From: Candidatus Latescibacterota bacterium
GTDB lineage: Bacteria; Latescibacterota; UBA2968; UBA8231
NCBI GenBank assembly: GCA_022819745.1
Contig: JAJEGS010000008.1
Coordinates: forward strand, 1 to 64,000
Length of the DNA: 64,000 nt
Direction of reading: 5' to 3'
The translations under genes were made by a program, and so were the position numbers. The notes beneath the pieces are model-generated. The model ran no database searches. It was not told where the DNA came from and worked only from the letters and a program-made list of their open reading frames with translations. Below, piece after piece: positions 1 through 8,656 of the stretch; the first letter of the stretch is position 1, and every line of letters begins with the position of its first letter.

Positions 1-1
1 G

Positions 2-133
2 CAGATACACCACATCAGGGATCGGCTCAATCATCGACCGCGAAAGGGATTGGCATTTCAAACGCCGCATGAAATCTTAGCCCAAGAAACAAGAGGGCAA
101 CCTAAACATGGCGAAATTGCACTTACGAGTTGA
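2..133 (+). mobile_element. IS30-family transposase, C-terminal end only
   Basis: This open frame enters from the left edge and stops at TGA 131-133. Its peptide contains RLNHRPRKGLAFQTPHEIL, which matches the conserved C-terminal signature of IS30-family DDE transposases (N-x-RPRK-x-L-x-(F/Y)-x-TP-x-E). The following bases, about 111-135 (TTGCACTTACGAGTTGAATC), look like an IS30-type terminal inverted repeat; that is recognition from memory, since the other IS end lies outside the window. The stop codon overlaps the first bases of the helicase frame, so the element appears to sit inside that gene. The rest of the transposase is to the left of the window. Confidence 0.75.
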
Positions 134-2859
134 ATCCGCGAGCCTTTTGGATGGCGACCGGCAGCGGTAAAACCCTCATCATGCACCTCAATTACCGCCA
201 ATTCCTGTACTACAATAATCAGCCCCTAGACAACGTGCTGCTGATTACCCCCAACGAGGGGCTGAGCGAGCAGCATCTCGAAGAGATGACAGCCTCGGAT
301 ATCCCCTGTCGGCGCTTCGACCTCGACGAGAGCGGCCTGATGATGGACGCAAACGATGTGGTGCGGGTCATTGAGATAACCAAACTGGTTGAGCAAAAGC
401 GCGGCGGCGGTGTGAGCGTACCCGTCGAGGCATTCGAGGGCAACAACCTGATTTTCGTCGATGAAGGGCACAAAGGATCGGGAGGCGAAGCATGGCGCAG
501 CTTTCGCGACGCGCTAGGCGAGCGCGGCTTTACCTTTGAATACAGTGCCACTTTCGGCCAAGCCCTGAACGCGGCGAGTAAGAACGAGCTTACGGTGGAG
601 TACGGGAAAGCCATCGTCTTCGACTACTCGTACCGCTATTTTCACGGCGACGGGTACGGCAAGGACTTCCGCGTACTCAATCTCTTGGAGGAGACGACCG
701 AGGAGGCGACAGAGACGCTTTTGCTCGGCAATCTACTGTCGTTCTACGAACAGCAATGCGTGTTCGCCGAACACGCCCAAGCGTTGCGGCCTTATCACTT
801 GGAACGGCCGCTGTGGGTCTTTGTGGGTAGCACAGTGAACGCGGTGTATTCCAAGGATCGGCAGAAACGTAGCGACGTGCTGACGGTGGCGCGGTTCCTA
901 CATCGCGTTCTGGAGAACAAAGGTGGCTGGGTGCTGTCGGCCATTGAGCGACTCGTCAAAGGCGAGAGCGGTTTGATCGCGCCAGACGGTCAGGACGTAT
1001 TTTCGGAGAAATTCAAGTACCTGCGAGCAACCGAGCAGCCCTCCGATGAAATGTACCAAGACATCCTAGAAAAGATATTCCACGCCCCGACCGGCGGCGG
1101 ATTGCACTTGTGCGCGATCCGAGGGGCCGCTGGCGAATTGGGTCTCAAGGCGAGCGGTGCCCAATCCTACTTCGGTCTCATCTACATCGGCGACATCAGC
1201 GCATTTAAGAATATAGTGGAGTCCGACTCCGCCGGTCTCACGCTGGAAGAAGACGCCCTAGCTGGCTCCCTGTTCGATGGCATCAATGGACCTCATACCA
1301 AGATCGAGGTCCTGATTGGCGCGAAGAAGTTCATGGAGGGCTGGAACTCTTGGCGCGTCTCGAACATGGGCCTGCTGAACATCGGCCGTAGCGAGGGCTC
1401 GGAAATCATCCAGCTTTTTGGGCGCGGGGTGCGCTTGCGGGGTAAGGGAGCTAGCCTCAAGCGGAGCGCAGCGCTAGACGACGGCAGCCACCCGAATCAC
1501 ATTGGCTTGCTGGAGACTCTCAACATCTTTGCCGTGCGTGCCAACTACATGGCGCAATTCCGCAATTACTTAGAGCGGGAAGGCGTGGAGATAGAAGCAT
1601 ACCGAGAACTGCCGCTGTTCATCCGTCCCAACGAGAGCTTGCTACAAAAGGGATTGGTAATACCCAGGGTGCCGGACGAGCGCGACTTCGCCAAGGAGGA
1701 AGATATTCGCCTAGAGCCCGACCATGACGTGACGGTGCGTGTCGATATGTCCTTGAAGGTCCAAGCCTTAGAAAGCGAACCTACTGGTCTCGCCGGGGTT
1801 GGAGCCCATTCAGGCACCGAGCAGTCTATTCCTCCAAAAAGCCTACCCCTAATCGATTGGGAGCAGGCGTATCTCGACCTGCTCGAATACAAGGAACAAA
1901 AAGGCCGCGACAACTTGATCGTTCAACCGGATGTACCACGGCAGATTATCGCGGATAGCGGTCGGTATCGTCTAATTGCCGAAGAGTCGGTCGTCCGGCC
2001 ACAGTCGATTGAGGATGTGGATCGCCTACAAGAGGCCGCAACCTGTATTCTGCGGAAGTACGTGGACGCCTTCTACCGGGTACATCGGCAGCGTTGGGAA
2101 TCGCAGCATATGGTCTATAAGCCCCTTGACGAGCGCGATCCGAATTTGAGCTTTAGCCGAGAGCCGGAGGCCAAGGGCCAATATGTGGTCAGCATCCGAC
2201 AATCCGAGCACGCACTAATCAGCGAAATTGAAAAGCTGATAGATGAAGGCGAGCGGCTATACGCAGAAGAAACAGAGGAATTGCCCCGCTTTCACTTTGA
2301 CCGGCATCTCTATCAGCCCCTATTGGTTGAGAAGGGCGACGAAGTAAAGAGCACACCCCCAGCGTTGAACCAGAGCGAACAACAGTTTGTGAAGCATGTG
2401 AAAGCCTATTGGACAGCCGAATGCGACCAATCCCTCGCCGGGATAGAAGTATTCCTCCTGCGGAATCTAAGCCGTGGGGCGGGCGTTGGCTTCTTTGAGA
2501 CGAGCGGCTTCTATCCCGATTTCATCCTCTGGATCAAAAAGGAAAAAAAACAGCACATCGTCTTTGTAGAACCGCACGGAATGATCCACGCAAAAGCATA
2601 CCAGCATGACGACAAGGCGCGGCTTCACGAAAGGCTGCCGAAGTTGGCGAAGAAGATCGGCGCGAGGAGTCAGCAGCAAGACGTGACGCTGGACTCGTAC
2701 ATCGTTTCCGCAACGTCTTACCACGACCTCCATAAGCGATACGACGATGGCACTTGGGATAAGGCGCGGTTTACCAACGCGCATATTCTGTTTGCCGAGC
2801 GCGACGAGCAATATGACTACATAAAAAGGATTTTTACAGATAGCATATCCAACTTCTGA
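130..2859 (+). pseudogene. DEAD/DEAH-type helicase / restriction subunit R-like, 5' truncated
   Basis: This is an SF2 helicase of the type found in type III restriction or phage-defence enzymes. Visible motifs are Walker A ATGSGKT (residues 9-15), DEGH in place of DEAH (111-114), SAT (139-141) and motif VI QLFGRGVRLRG (about 429-439). A C-terminal region has YPDFILW (about 796) followed by FVEPHG (about 812), resembling a PD-(D/E)XK nuclease core with His in place of the usual Lys. The frame opens at a TTG only eight codons before Walker A, so the whole N-terminus normally present (Q-motif region, often 100 or more residues) is missing. An in-frame TAA lies at 103-105 and the IS30 end abuts the gene. 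Truncation by the IS is the simplest reading. The remaining 909 codons are intact, so the inactivation may be recent. Confidence 0.82.
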
Positions 2860-2874
2860 CACAGGAGATTAACT

Positions 2875-2916
2875 ATGAACAAAGGTCGAGTCGCCGGTAA
2901 AGCGGCCATTGTAACT
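2875..2916 (+). pseudogene. 5' relic of a short-chain dehydrogenase gene
   Basis: An AGGAG ribosome site precedes ATG 2875, and the first 14 codons read MNKGRVAGKAAIVT. This is the classic N-terminal strand of an SDR Rossmann fold, normally followed by G-x-x-x-G-x-G. After residue 14 the similarity ends abruptly and the frame runs antisense through the mgtE relic to TGA 2980-2982. It is a gene start left behind by a deletion or rearrangement. The identification rests on a short match. Confidence 0.5.
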
Positions 2917-2926
2917 TATCAACACT

Positions 2927-3025
2927 TTACAAGAAAAACGCCGCAATCCCAAAATAAAGCAGCAGCGACAACCCATCGTTGAGCGTCGTAATTAGCGGCC
3001 CCGAAGCCACGGCAGACGCAGACGC
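2927..3025 (-). pseudogene. 3' relic of a magnesium transporter gene (mgtE-like)
   Basis: Read on the minus strand, this stretch ends in TAA (2927-2929) and encodes AVASGPLITTLNDGLSLLLY followed by FGIAAFFL. That matches the last transmembrane helix of MgtE Mg2+ channels, whose C-terminus carries D-P-A-x-A-(S/T)-G-P-(F/L)-(V/I)-T-T. Upstream of about 3025 the similarity decays. Only about 32 codons remain. It meets the SDR relic head-on within about 10 bases, marking a rearrangement joint. Bases 3026-3127 show no recognisable gene. Confidence 0.55.
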
Positions 3026-3127
3026 ACCACGCCCACAGCCGGGCGGTCCGTGCGGTCCTCCGAAATTACCCCTCCCCAGACTATTGCCCCAGTGAGCGAG
3101 CCAGCAGCAGGACTTAGCTCTGGTGCA

Positions 3128-5794
3128 TCACTTGACGAGGACCATGGTTCGCGTTGACTGCGAGGTTTCCGTCGTCAACCGATAGAAGAATATCCCGGAA
3201 CCAGCGGACTTTCCGCGATCGTCCCGGCCGTCCCAGGGTATCCGGTGTCTGCCCGCTCGATAAACGCCCTCCATCAGGGTGGTCACCAATTGGCCGGTCA
3301 AGCTGAAGATTTCCAGCGAAAGATGCTCCGCTCGCGGTAGGTGAAAGGCGATGTGGGTTTCGCCATTGAAGGGATTGGGATAGTTCTGCAAGAGGTTGAA
3401 CGACCTCGGTGTGCCCTCGTCTGTTTCGCTCGCGACAAATGTAGGTGGAGCGAACACGCTGTTGACCCGACCCGGAGTGCCCCCCATCGGGATGGAAGCC
3501 CGCCAGTTCATGGGGTCCGCATTGTCCAGGCTGTAGTGAAGCAACTCCAGCGTAGGACCGTCGCCGTCCGCCTCCACCGGCCACGGGCTGTCGTCTTGGT
3601 AGGTGAAAGAATCGACCAGTAATCCATCGCTGTCGAAGAGGCGAACCAGCTCTCCACTGTTCCTCAAGCCGAAATCGAAGTCTCCGACACAAGAGACCCC
3701 GAGGAGGGATTCGAGAGCCGCACCATCTCGACACAACACCAAAAATCCGTGCGGCTCGATGAGCGTCCCACCGGGCAGCACAAAGGAATGGTCGTCATCG
3801 TCGTCCTGAAAGTTCCAACCGGAGAGATCGACGGAAGTATCGTTGGGATTGTACAACTCGACCCAATCTCTCGTATCCAGATCATCCGCTGAATGATAGT
3901 TGATTTCGTTGATCACAATGGCTGGTATCGGAAGATCGACAGTGCTGTAGGTCTCGTTGACGCGAGCCGTCATCACCGTCAGTGTGGGCGTCAGCAGCTT
4001 CATCGTGTCGCCCGGTGAGACATCAAAAAAAAGGTTGCCTAAGACGGGCGAGTCCGGAAACAGGTCCCCGGCGGCATCTCTGTTCGAGGAAAGGATCAGG
4101 CTGGTGCCCGCCTCGATGTTCGTCCCGGGCGGGAACATGAAGCGGTTGAAATACTCCCCGGCTTCAAAGCTGCAGTAGGAAAGGTTCAGATTTAACTCAC
4201 CGGCATTGATGATTTCGACGAAATATTCATCGCGTATCCGCTGAACGTCTCCGATCTGCAAGTGTCGATACCCCTCGATACCGGCGTGATTCACATTCAA
4301 AGCGAACGTCTTCGTGGCCCTATAATTGATGTAGTATAGCCCGTTGGAGGGATAGGCGTAGCCTCCGGCCCTGAAAGAATAGGGCACGAGGCCCGTGTAG
4401 TTTTTGGGCAGCACGAGACGATTGCCGTACACGAGATCCCCCGCCTGCAGATCATCGTGTCGGCCATCGTCGAACAGCGCGAGTTGCTTGACCGTGATCT
4501 CTTCTCCCCGTGTCTCGTAGGACGACAAATCCGTGATGTATTCGATCGCGACGGCCTGGGGGCTGCGCGAAGTGGCTCGAAACACCACACCGCGATCATC
4601 GGCATCGGGCGAGGGAAACGGATCGGAGCAGTACAAGTCCGATAGCAGATTCTTTTCGACAAAGGAGAAATCCGTCAGGAACGATCTCCTCGCCGCCAGA
4701 AAGTCTTTCAGACGCGAGATCTCATCGTCGAATTCGGCGTTGGTGCCAATCTTGGCTCCGTCCAGATAAACGTCCGACTTGATCAACTCGTACGTTGAAT
4801 CGATCTCGGCCTCCACCGCGGCGAATCCGTGCTCGATGACGAAGCGGACCTTGCTCCAGAACGACTCGCGATAGGCGTCGTATTCCATCAACCTCTGAAA
4901 TAGAAGATGGTGGTTCAGATGGGTGTGTGCGGAGACCGTTTCAAAGTAGGGCCAGTATTCTCCGCTCCAGTGATTGCCAAAAGAAGCGTCGTGATCCCAG
5001 GGTAAAATTTGCTGCAAGCGCCCGCTCGGGTCGAAATAGAGCAGCATATCCTTCGTCACGGCGTCTGTACTGGAGATCGCATAGGCGGTCGCGAAGTATT
5101 GCAGCACATTCTCCACATCCACCAGCAGAGAAATCCGCTCGGCAAAATCCTCATACGTCAGATAGAGAAGCTGATTGAATAGCCGCTGCCCATTGATATA
5201 GTCGGATTCACCTCCCACCTTCTTGTTCCACGAAGAAAGGTAGGTGTCGTAATCCAGCAATGGCGCTGTACTCCCACCGTGATCCTCGGATTTGTAGAGA
5301 CTTCCAGGCTCGTAGTCGTACCGCCGCAGAAGATCCTGATCAGGCTCCTCTACCTGGACGAAGACGCCCATGAAGTCATCGTTGACTATCAGGCTGATGT
5401 GCTCGGTATTCGGCGCTGGATGACCGATGAACTGATACAACCTCATGGCCAGCGCGTTGCGCATCAACGAGAGATCCGAGTATTCCGCCTTGAGGTTGAG
5501 CTCCCTGACTCCAACCAGATTGGATGAATCCTCAAACCAGACCTTCCAGCTTTTCTTTGGATACCCGCGGGACGCCTCCCCGCCCCGGAATCGCACCTCG
5601 CACTCGAGAACCTCTCCCGCGAAGGAAAATTGGGCGGGATAGCGGACATTGCTGTGGGGGGACTGGTAGAGGGCACTCAGGTCGTCGCGATCGACGGTCA
5701 GGTGATAGGTTGGAAGTTCGAGCCGTTGATCTTGGGCCTGGAGAGAAGGCGCGTACATGAACACCGCAACGAAAACGAGCGCCAGCTTCCTCAT
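3128..5794 (-). CDS. secreted CotH-family protein with lamin-tail domain and T9SS-type sorting tail
   Basis: ATG at 5794 is chosen over an upstream in-frame codon because it begins a clear signal peptide (MRKLALVFVAVF...LQA) and has an AAGG about 10 bases upstream; the product is 888 aa. The CotH atypical kinase domain covers about residues 40-370, with VQVEEP near 147 and the metal/nucleotide motif WDHDASFGN near 266-274. Bacillus CotH is known to phosphorylate a spore-coat partner; the substrate here is unknown. A lamin-tail-like domain starts near 626 (VINEINYHS, DWVELYNPN). The last about 85 residues begin with NYPNPFN, the hallmark of the type-A sorting domain recognised by the type IX secretion system, so the protein is probably exported and surface-anchored. 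It stands alone, convergent with the relics on its 3' side. Confidence 0.85.
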   Translation of the reverse strand: MRKLALVFVAVFMYAPSLQAQDQRLELPTYHLTVDRDDLSALYQSPHSNVRYPAQFSFAGEVLECEVRFRGGEASRGYPKKSWKVWFEDSSNLVGVRELNLKAEYSDLSLMRNALAMRLYQFIGHPAPNTEHISLIVNDDFMGVFVQVEEPDQDLLRRYDYEPGSLYKSEDHGGSTAPLLDYDTYLSSWNKKVGGESDYINGQRLFNQLLYLTYEDFAERISLLVDVENVLQYFATAYAISSTDAVTKDMLLYFDPSGRLQQILPWDHDASFGNHWSGEYWPYFETVSAHTHLNHHLLFQRLMEYDAYRESFWSKVRFVIEHGFAAVEAEIDSTYELIKSDVYLDGAKIGTNAEFDDEISRLKDFLAARRSFLTDFSFVEKNLLSDLYCSDPFPSPDADDRGVVFRATSRSPQAVAIEYITDLSSYETRGEEITVKQLALFDDGRHDDLQAGDLVYGNRLVLPKNYTGLVPYSFRAGGYAYPSNGLYYINYRATKTFALNVNHAGIEGYRHLQIGDVQRIRDEYFVEIINAGELNLNLSYCSFEAGEYFNRFMFPPGTNIEAGTSLILSSNRDAAGDLFPDSPVLGNLFFDVSPGDTMKLLTPTLTVMTARVNETYSTVDLPIPAIVINEINYHSADDLDTRDWVELYNPNDTSVDLSGWNFQDDDDDHSFVLPGGTLIEPHGFLVLCRDGAALESLLGVSCVGDFDFGLRNSGELVRLFDSDGLLVDSFTYQDDSPWPVEADGDGPTLELLHYSLDNADPMNWRASIPMGGTPGRVNSVFAPPTFVASETDEGTPRSFNLLQNYPNPFNGETHIAFHLPRAEHLSLEIFSLTGQLVTTLMEGVYRAGRHRIPWDGRDDRGKSAGSGIFFYRLTTETSQSTRTMVLVK

Positions 5795-5890
5795 GGTCAC
5801 AAAACCTTGATTCTTCAAGGAATTTATTAGAATCACGACATGATATCCTTAAAAGTGGGGTAGTGGGCATACGCCAATATCCAAAATACA

Positions 5891-5972
5891 AGATGCTTCG
5901 CTGCGCTCAGCATGACAAGGAAATCAAGCACCGCTGTCATGCTGAGCGTAGCGAAGCGGAGTCGAAGCATCT
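5891..5972. repeat. imperfect inverted repeat of a dispersed bacterial type
   Basis: The left arm AGATGCTTCG...CTCAGCATGACA (5891-5917) is the reverse complement of the right arm TGTCATGCTGAGCGTAGCGA...GAAGCATCT (5935-5972), which carries an extra segment of about 11 bases. The core resembles the palindromic 'TGTCATGCTGAGC...GAAGCATCT' sequence that I know as a high-copy intergenic repeat in several environmental phyla. It lies upstream of two divergently transcribed genes. It could act as a bidirectional terminator or be a MITE- or REP-like element. Confidence 0.7.
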
Positions 5973-5984
5973 CATCTCTATGGA

Positions 5985-6069
5985 CCTATGATTTAAATCT
6001 ATATTTCAAAATTTATATTGCGTAAAAGATAATTATCTTTTAATTTAATTAAAAATTAATTGAATAAAG
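5985..6069. promoter_or_regulatory. AT-rich upstream region of the DUF2089 gene
   Basis: About 85 bases are far richer in A+T than the surroundings and contain the palindrome AGATAATTATCT. A possible sigma-70 pair is TTGCGT then TAATTT with 17 bases between. No Shine-Dalgarno is evident in front of ATG 6070. This is the likely promoter, and possibly the operator, of the downstream regulator. Confidence 0.4.
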
Positions 6070-6405
6070 ATGAATCACATTGACCCAATACAAAACCCAC
6101 GCTTGCCCACCCATTGCCCGGCTTGTTCCGCGGCTCTGCAGGTCGCCCGCCTAGACTGTACCGAGTGCGATACAGCCGTGCTAGGCGACTTTGCCCTGCC
6201 GCCGTTAGCCCGCCTTGCCCCAGAGGATCAGACCTTTGTGCTCTGCTTCCTCCAGACCGGCGGCAATCTCAAGCACATGGCCAAACTCTACGGCGTCTCC
6301 TACCCCACGCTGCGCAACCGCCTCGATGCCCTCGTCGAGCAACTGGGGCCGTTGGAAGAGGCGGAAAGCCCAAAGGCCACCCTCGGCAAAGCCGAGCAAG
6401 AGTGA
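6070..6405 (+). CDS. DUF2089 family zinc-ribbon/HTH protein
   Basis: This 111-aa protein has a zinc ribbon formed by CPAC (16-19) and CTEC (30-33). It is followed by the family motif LPPLARL-x-P-E-D (about 42-52) and a helix-turn-helix (about 65-88, MAKLYGVSYPTLRNRLDAL). DUF2089 proteins are small putative transcription regulators that commonly precede membrane-protein genes, and that is the arrangement here: 28 bases downstream lie two membrane-protein genes on the same strand. The length is typical. It probably regulates this operon, which is inference from context. Confidence 0.85.
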   Translation: MNHIDPIQNPRLPTHCPACSAALQVARLDCTECDTAVLGDFALPPLARLAPEDQTFVLCFLQTGGNLKHMAKLYGVSYPTLRNRLDALVEQLGPLEEAESPKATLGKAEQE

Positions 6406-6433
6406 CGCGCATTTCTATAGAAAGAAGCTCGCC

Positions 6434-7483
6434 ATGGACGCTTCCCACACCCGCACGACCTCAGCCTGGCACCTGTGGCTGTTCAATCCCTTTCACTTCC
6501 TAGCCGGCGGCCAAGCCCTAGCTTGGGGCCTAGCATATATCGCTTTGACTGCTTGGCTTGGCGGCATCTTCGATTTCCGCTTCACAGGCGTGATTCTCTT
6601 CCAGCGCACGGCCCCGGCCCCGCTCTGGCACGCTATTGCCCAGGCCCTCATGGCCTGGGCCATCCCCAGTGCCCTGCTCTACATCGGCGGCCGCCTAGTC
6701 AGCCGTAGCCATGTGCGCCCCATCGACGTCTTCGGCACCCAGGCCCTAGCCCGGGCTCCCTGGCTGCTCATAGCCCTGATCGCGGTGTCGCCGCCCTTTC
6801 TCGACCTCACCACGGCTTTGATCGCCCAAGGCAGCTCAAATCTCTCCATTGTGCAGCTCGCCCTCCTCAGTTCGGTGGCCCTAGTACTGATACTGCTGCT
6901 AGTCTGGATAGTGCTCCTGATGTACCGCGCCTTTGCCGTTTCGTGCAATGTCGCCGGTGGTCGGGCCATTGCCGTATTCATCGCCGCCATTGCCCTAGGC
7001 GAAGTCGCCACCGGAGCGGCGGGACGCCTGCTGCCGGGGACCGCAGCCCCCCAGACCGTAGCCAAGTCCGAACAGCCCCTCACACCTAACCGTAAGGAGA
7101 CCGCTATGAGTCAGACCGTAGCCAGCGCACCCGTCCAGTCCGAACAACGCCATCTGGCCGCACAACTGGCCACCCAGATCCTCCAAGCCCACGAGCAGGG
7201 TCGCTTTGAAGCCTTGGGGCCAGAGGAAGCCACCGATAAATTTCGCCGGGCTTTCACCCCGGAAGTCCAGCGCCACAGCCACCAGAGCATCCGGCAACTC
7301 TTCGGCACCTTTGAGGGCCTAGATTTCGTCGAGACCCGGTCCCTAGAGAGCCAGCCGCACTTGCTGGTCCACCGCTTCAAGGGCCGGTACGGGGCCGCAT
7401 TCCCCGAAGTACGCGTCGTCCTCGACCGGGACGGCAAGCTGGCGGGCCTGTGGATCAAGCCCTATCAGGAGCAGATGCAGTGA
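6434..7483 (+). CDS. multi-pass membrane protein with C-terminal DUF3887-like domain
   Basis: ATG 6434 is preferred because an upstream extension of the frame only overlaps the DUF2089 gene out of frame. The 349-aa product has about five membrane segments (roughly 29-47, 64-86, 108-130, 138-164, 175-195), in the style of YIP1-type proteins. A soluble domain from about residue 225 (MSQTVASAPVQSEQRHLAA) looks like DUF3887, a small cystatin-like fold ending in a beta-rich FEGLDFVETR...HRFKG region. The linker at residues 215-225 is encoded by an obvious AAGGAG-6-ATG start site, so the second domain may also be made alone. The function is unknown. The gene overlaps the next one by four bases (GTGA), indicating translational coupling. 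Confidence 0.65.
   Translation: MDASHTRTTSAWHLWLFNPFHFLAGGQALAWGLAYIALTAWLGGIFDFRFTGVILFQRTAPAPLWHAIAQALMAWAIPSALLYIGGRLVSRSHVRPIDVFGTQALARAPWLLIALIAVSPPFLDLTTALIAQGSSNLSIVQLALLSSVALVLILLLVWIVLLMYRAFAVSCNVAGGRAIAVFIAAIALGEVATGAAGRLLPGTAAPQTVAKSEQPLTPNRKETAMSQTVASAPVQSEQRHLAAQLATQILQAHEQGRFEALGPEEATDKFRRAFTPEVQRHSHQSIRQLFGTFEGLDFVETRSLESQPHLLVHRFKGRYGAAFPEVRVVLDRDGKLAGLWIKPYQEQMQ
7094..7108 (+). promoter_or_regulatory. internal Shine-Dalgarno and ATG at a domain junction
   Basis: AAGGAG (7094-7099), a six-base spacer and ATG (7106-7108) lie in frame inside the 6434-7483 gene, exactly where the membrane region ends and the soluble domain begins. The quality of the site is better than that of the gene's own start at 6434. 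It predicts either a second, shorter product of 125 aa or two ancestral genes fused by loss of a stop codon. Confidence 0.6.
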
Positions 7484-7944
7484 ACACCTATCGCCACACC
7501 CAGTTCGGCAAGGTTATCGTCGTCGCCACGGTCTCCGTCATACCGCTGGCCGTCCTGCCCGTGTGGCTGGTCGGAACAACCACCATCGCTTGGCTGATTC
7601 TAGGCGGCTTGGTGGTATTCCTAGCCGTGGTCCTAGCTCTGTTCGCCAGCCTGACAGTCGAAATCGACGCCGAGCACCTTCGCATCCGCTTTGGCATCGG
7701 CCTGATCCGCAAGCGCTTTCCCCTTGATCAGATCGACACCTGCCGTCCGGTGAAAAACCCTTGGATCTATGGCTGGGGAATCCGCCTGACACCCTACGGC
7801 TGGCTCTACAATGTCTCGGGACAGGAGGCGGTGGAGTTGAAGATGAAGAGCGGCAAGACCTGTCGCATTGGCACGGACGAACCCGAGAGCCTAACCGCTG
7901 CTCTCGAAGAGGCGCTGGACAACTCAAAGCCAGCGCCGAAGTGA
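7480..7944 (+). CDS. small membrane protein with PH-like (bPH2-type) domain
   Basis: Translation probably starts at GTG 7480, overlapping the TGA of the preceding gene, and gives 154 aa. Two adjacent membrane helices (about 12-30 and 33-55) are followed by a cytoplasmic beta-rich domain with the pattern V-E-I-D-A-E-H-L-R-I-R-F-G-I-G-L, then Y-G-W-G-I-R-L-T-P-Y-G-W, ending in a helix (LTAALEEAL). That is the layout of bacterial PH-domain membrane proteins of unknown role. It is the last gene of the DUF2089 operon. Confidence 0.7.
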   Translation: MNTYRHTQFGKVIVVATVSVIPLAVLPVWLVGTTTIAWLILGGLVVFLAVVLALFASLTVEIDAEHLRIRFGIGLIRKRFPLDQIDTCRPVKNPWIYGWGIRLTPYGWLYNVSGQEAVELKMKSGKTCRIGTDEPESLTAALEEALDNSKPAPK

Positions 7945-7990
7945 TCCGTCCAGTCGGTCGTCGGAGGACGCGAGCGGAAGGGCCGGGAGG

Positions 7991-8389
7991 TCAGGATTGA
8001 GACCAGTTCTCCACCCGTAGTTTTGGTACGCGACCGAATTCGCCTTGGTCGTTCGTAACTAAGGTCGCGTTAAGACTGCGGGCATGTGCCGCGATGAAGA
8101 GATCGTTCGCGCCGATGGGTTGACCGCTCTGCCTGAGCGCGTGGCGAATCTCGCCGTAATGCGCGGCCGCATCCACGCCGAAGGGCAGAATTTCAAGATC
8201 GAGACAAAACGCCTCTAGTTCACGCGTGTTTTCCGCAACGCGTACCGAATTGGCGACCCCGTAATAAAGTTCCGCGTATGTGATTGAGGAGATGCAAATC
8301 TCGGTAGAGTGCGCTTCAAAACACACGCGCAGGGCATCATCCCGCTCGTTGATGACGTAGATGCAGATATTGGTATCTAACATGTACAT
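7991..8389 (-). CDS. vapC: VapC-type PIN-domain ribonuclease toxin
   Basis: This 132-aa PIN domain has the four acidic metal ligands in the expected places: D5 (MLDTN), E40 (TYAELYYG), D96 (ANDLFIA) and D114 (TNDQGEF). VapC toxins cleave tRNA(fMet) or other structured RNAs when freed from VapB; the target here is not known. The start ATG overlaps the stop codon of the upstream antitoxin gene (ATGA), the usual coupling of a vapBC pair. All catalytic residues are present, so it should be active. Confidence 0.92.
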   Translation of the reverse strand: MYMLDTNICIYVINERDDALRVCFEAHSTEICISSITYAELYYGVANSVRVAENTRELEAFCLDLEILPFGVDAAAHYGEIRHALRQSGQPIGANDLFIAAHARSLNATLVTNDQGEFGRVPKLRVENWSQS

Positions 8390-8631
8390 CAGCGAATGTC
8401 GTCCCGCGCATCGAGTGGCGGTTGTTGTCGTTCCGGTAAGGAGCCGCGCGAGTCAGAGTCGAAGTACGCACGCCAGTTCTTGCCACGAGGACGCAGGGTG
8501 AGTTGGTTGCCCTCCTTGATTATCTCGACTTCAGAGGTTTCAAACCGACATGGTGCTGGTAAGCGGACGGCCTGACTGCGACCGCTCCAGAACACTTTGG
8601 CAATGCCTTTGTAATCCGGTGTTTTACTCAT
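8389..8631 (-). CDS. vapB: VapB-type AbrB-fold antitoxin
   Basis: ATG 8631 is chosen because AGGAGG lies 8 bases upstream; an in-frame GTG three codons earlier overlaps that ribosome site. The 80-aa protein has the AbrB/SpoVT swapped-hairpin signature AKVFWSGRSQAVRLPAPCRF (about 11-30) and V-E-I-I-K-E-G-N-Q-L-T-L-R-P. The tail (about 50-80) would wrap the toxin. VapB neutralises VapC and represses its own promoter; an inverted repeat overlapping the predicted -10 region fits this. Confidence 0.9.
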   Translation of the reverse strand: MSKTPDYKGIAKVFWSGRSQAVRLPAPCRFETSEVEIIKEGNQLTLRPRGKNWRAYFDSDSRGSLPERQQPPLDARDDIR

Positions 8632-8656
8632 CGTTTTCACCTCCTAGGGAAAATGA

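Noticed and set aside
6215..6433. Upstream extension of the membrane-protein gene
   Set aside because: It overlaps the DUF2089 gene out of frame and adds a Ser/Pro/Arg-rich segment typical of shadow translation; ATG 6434 fits better.
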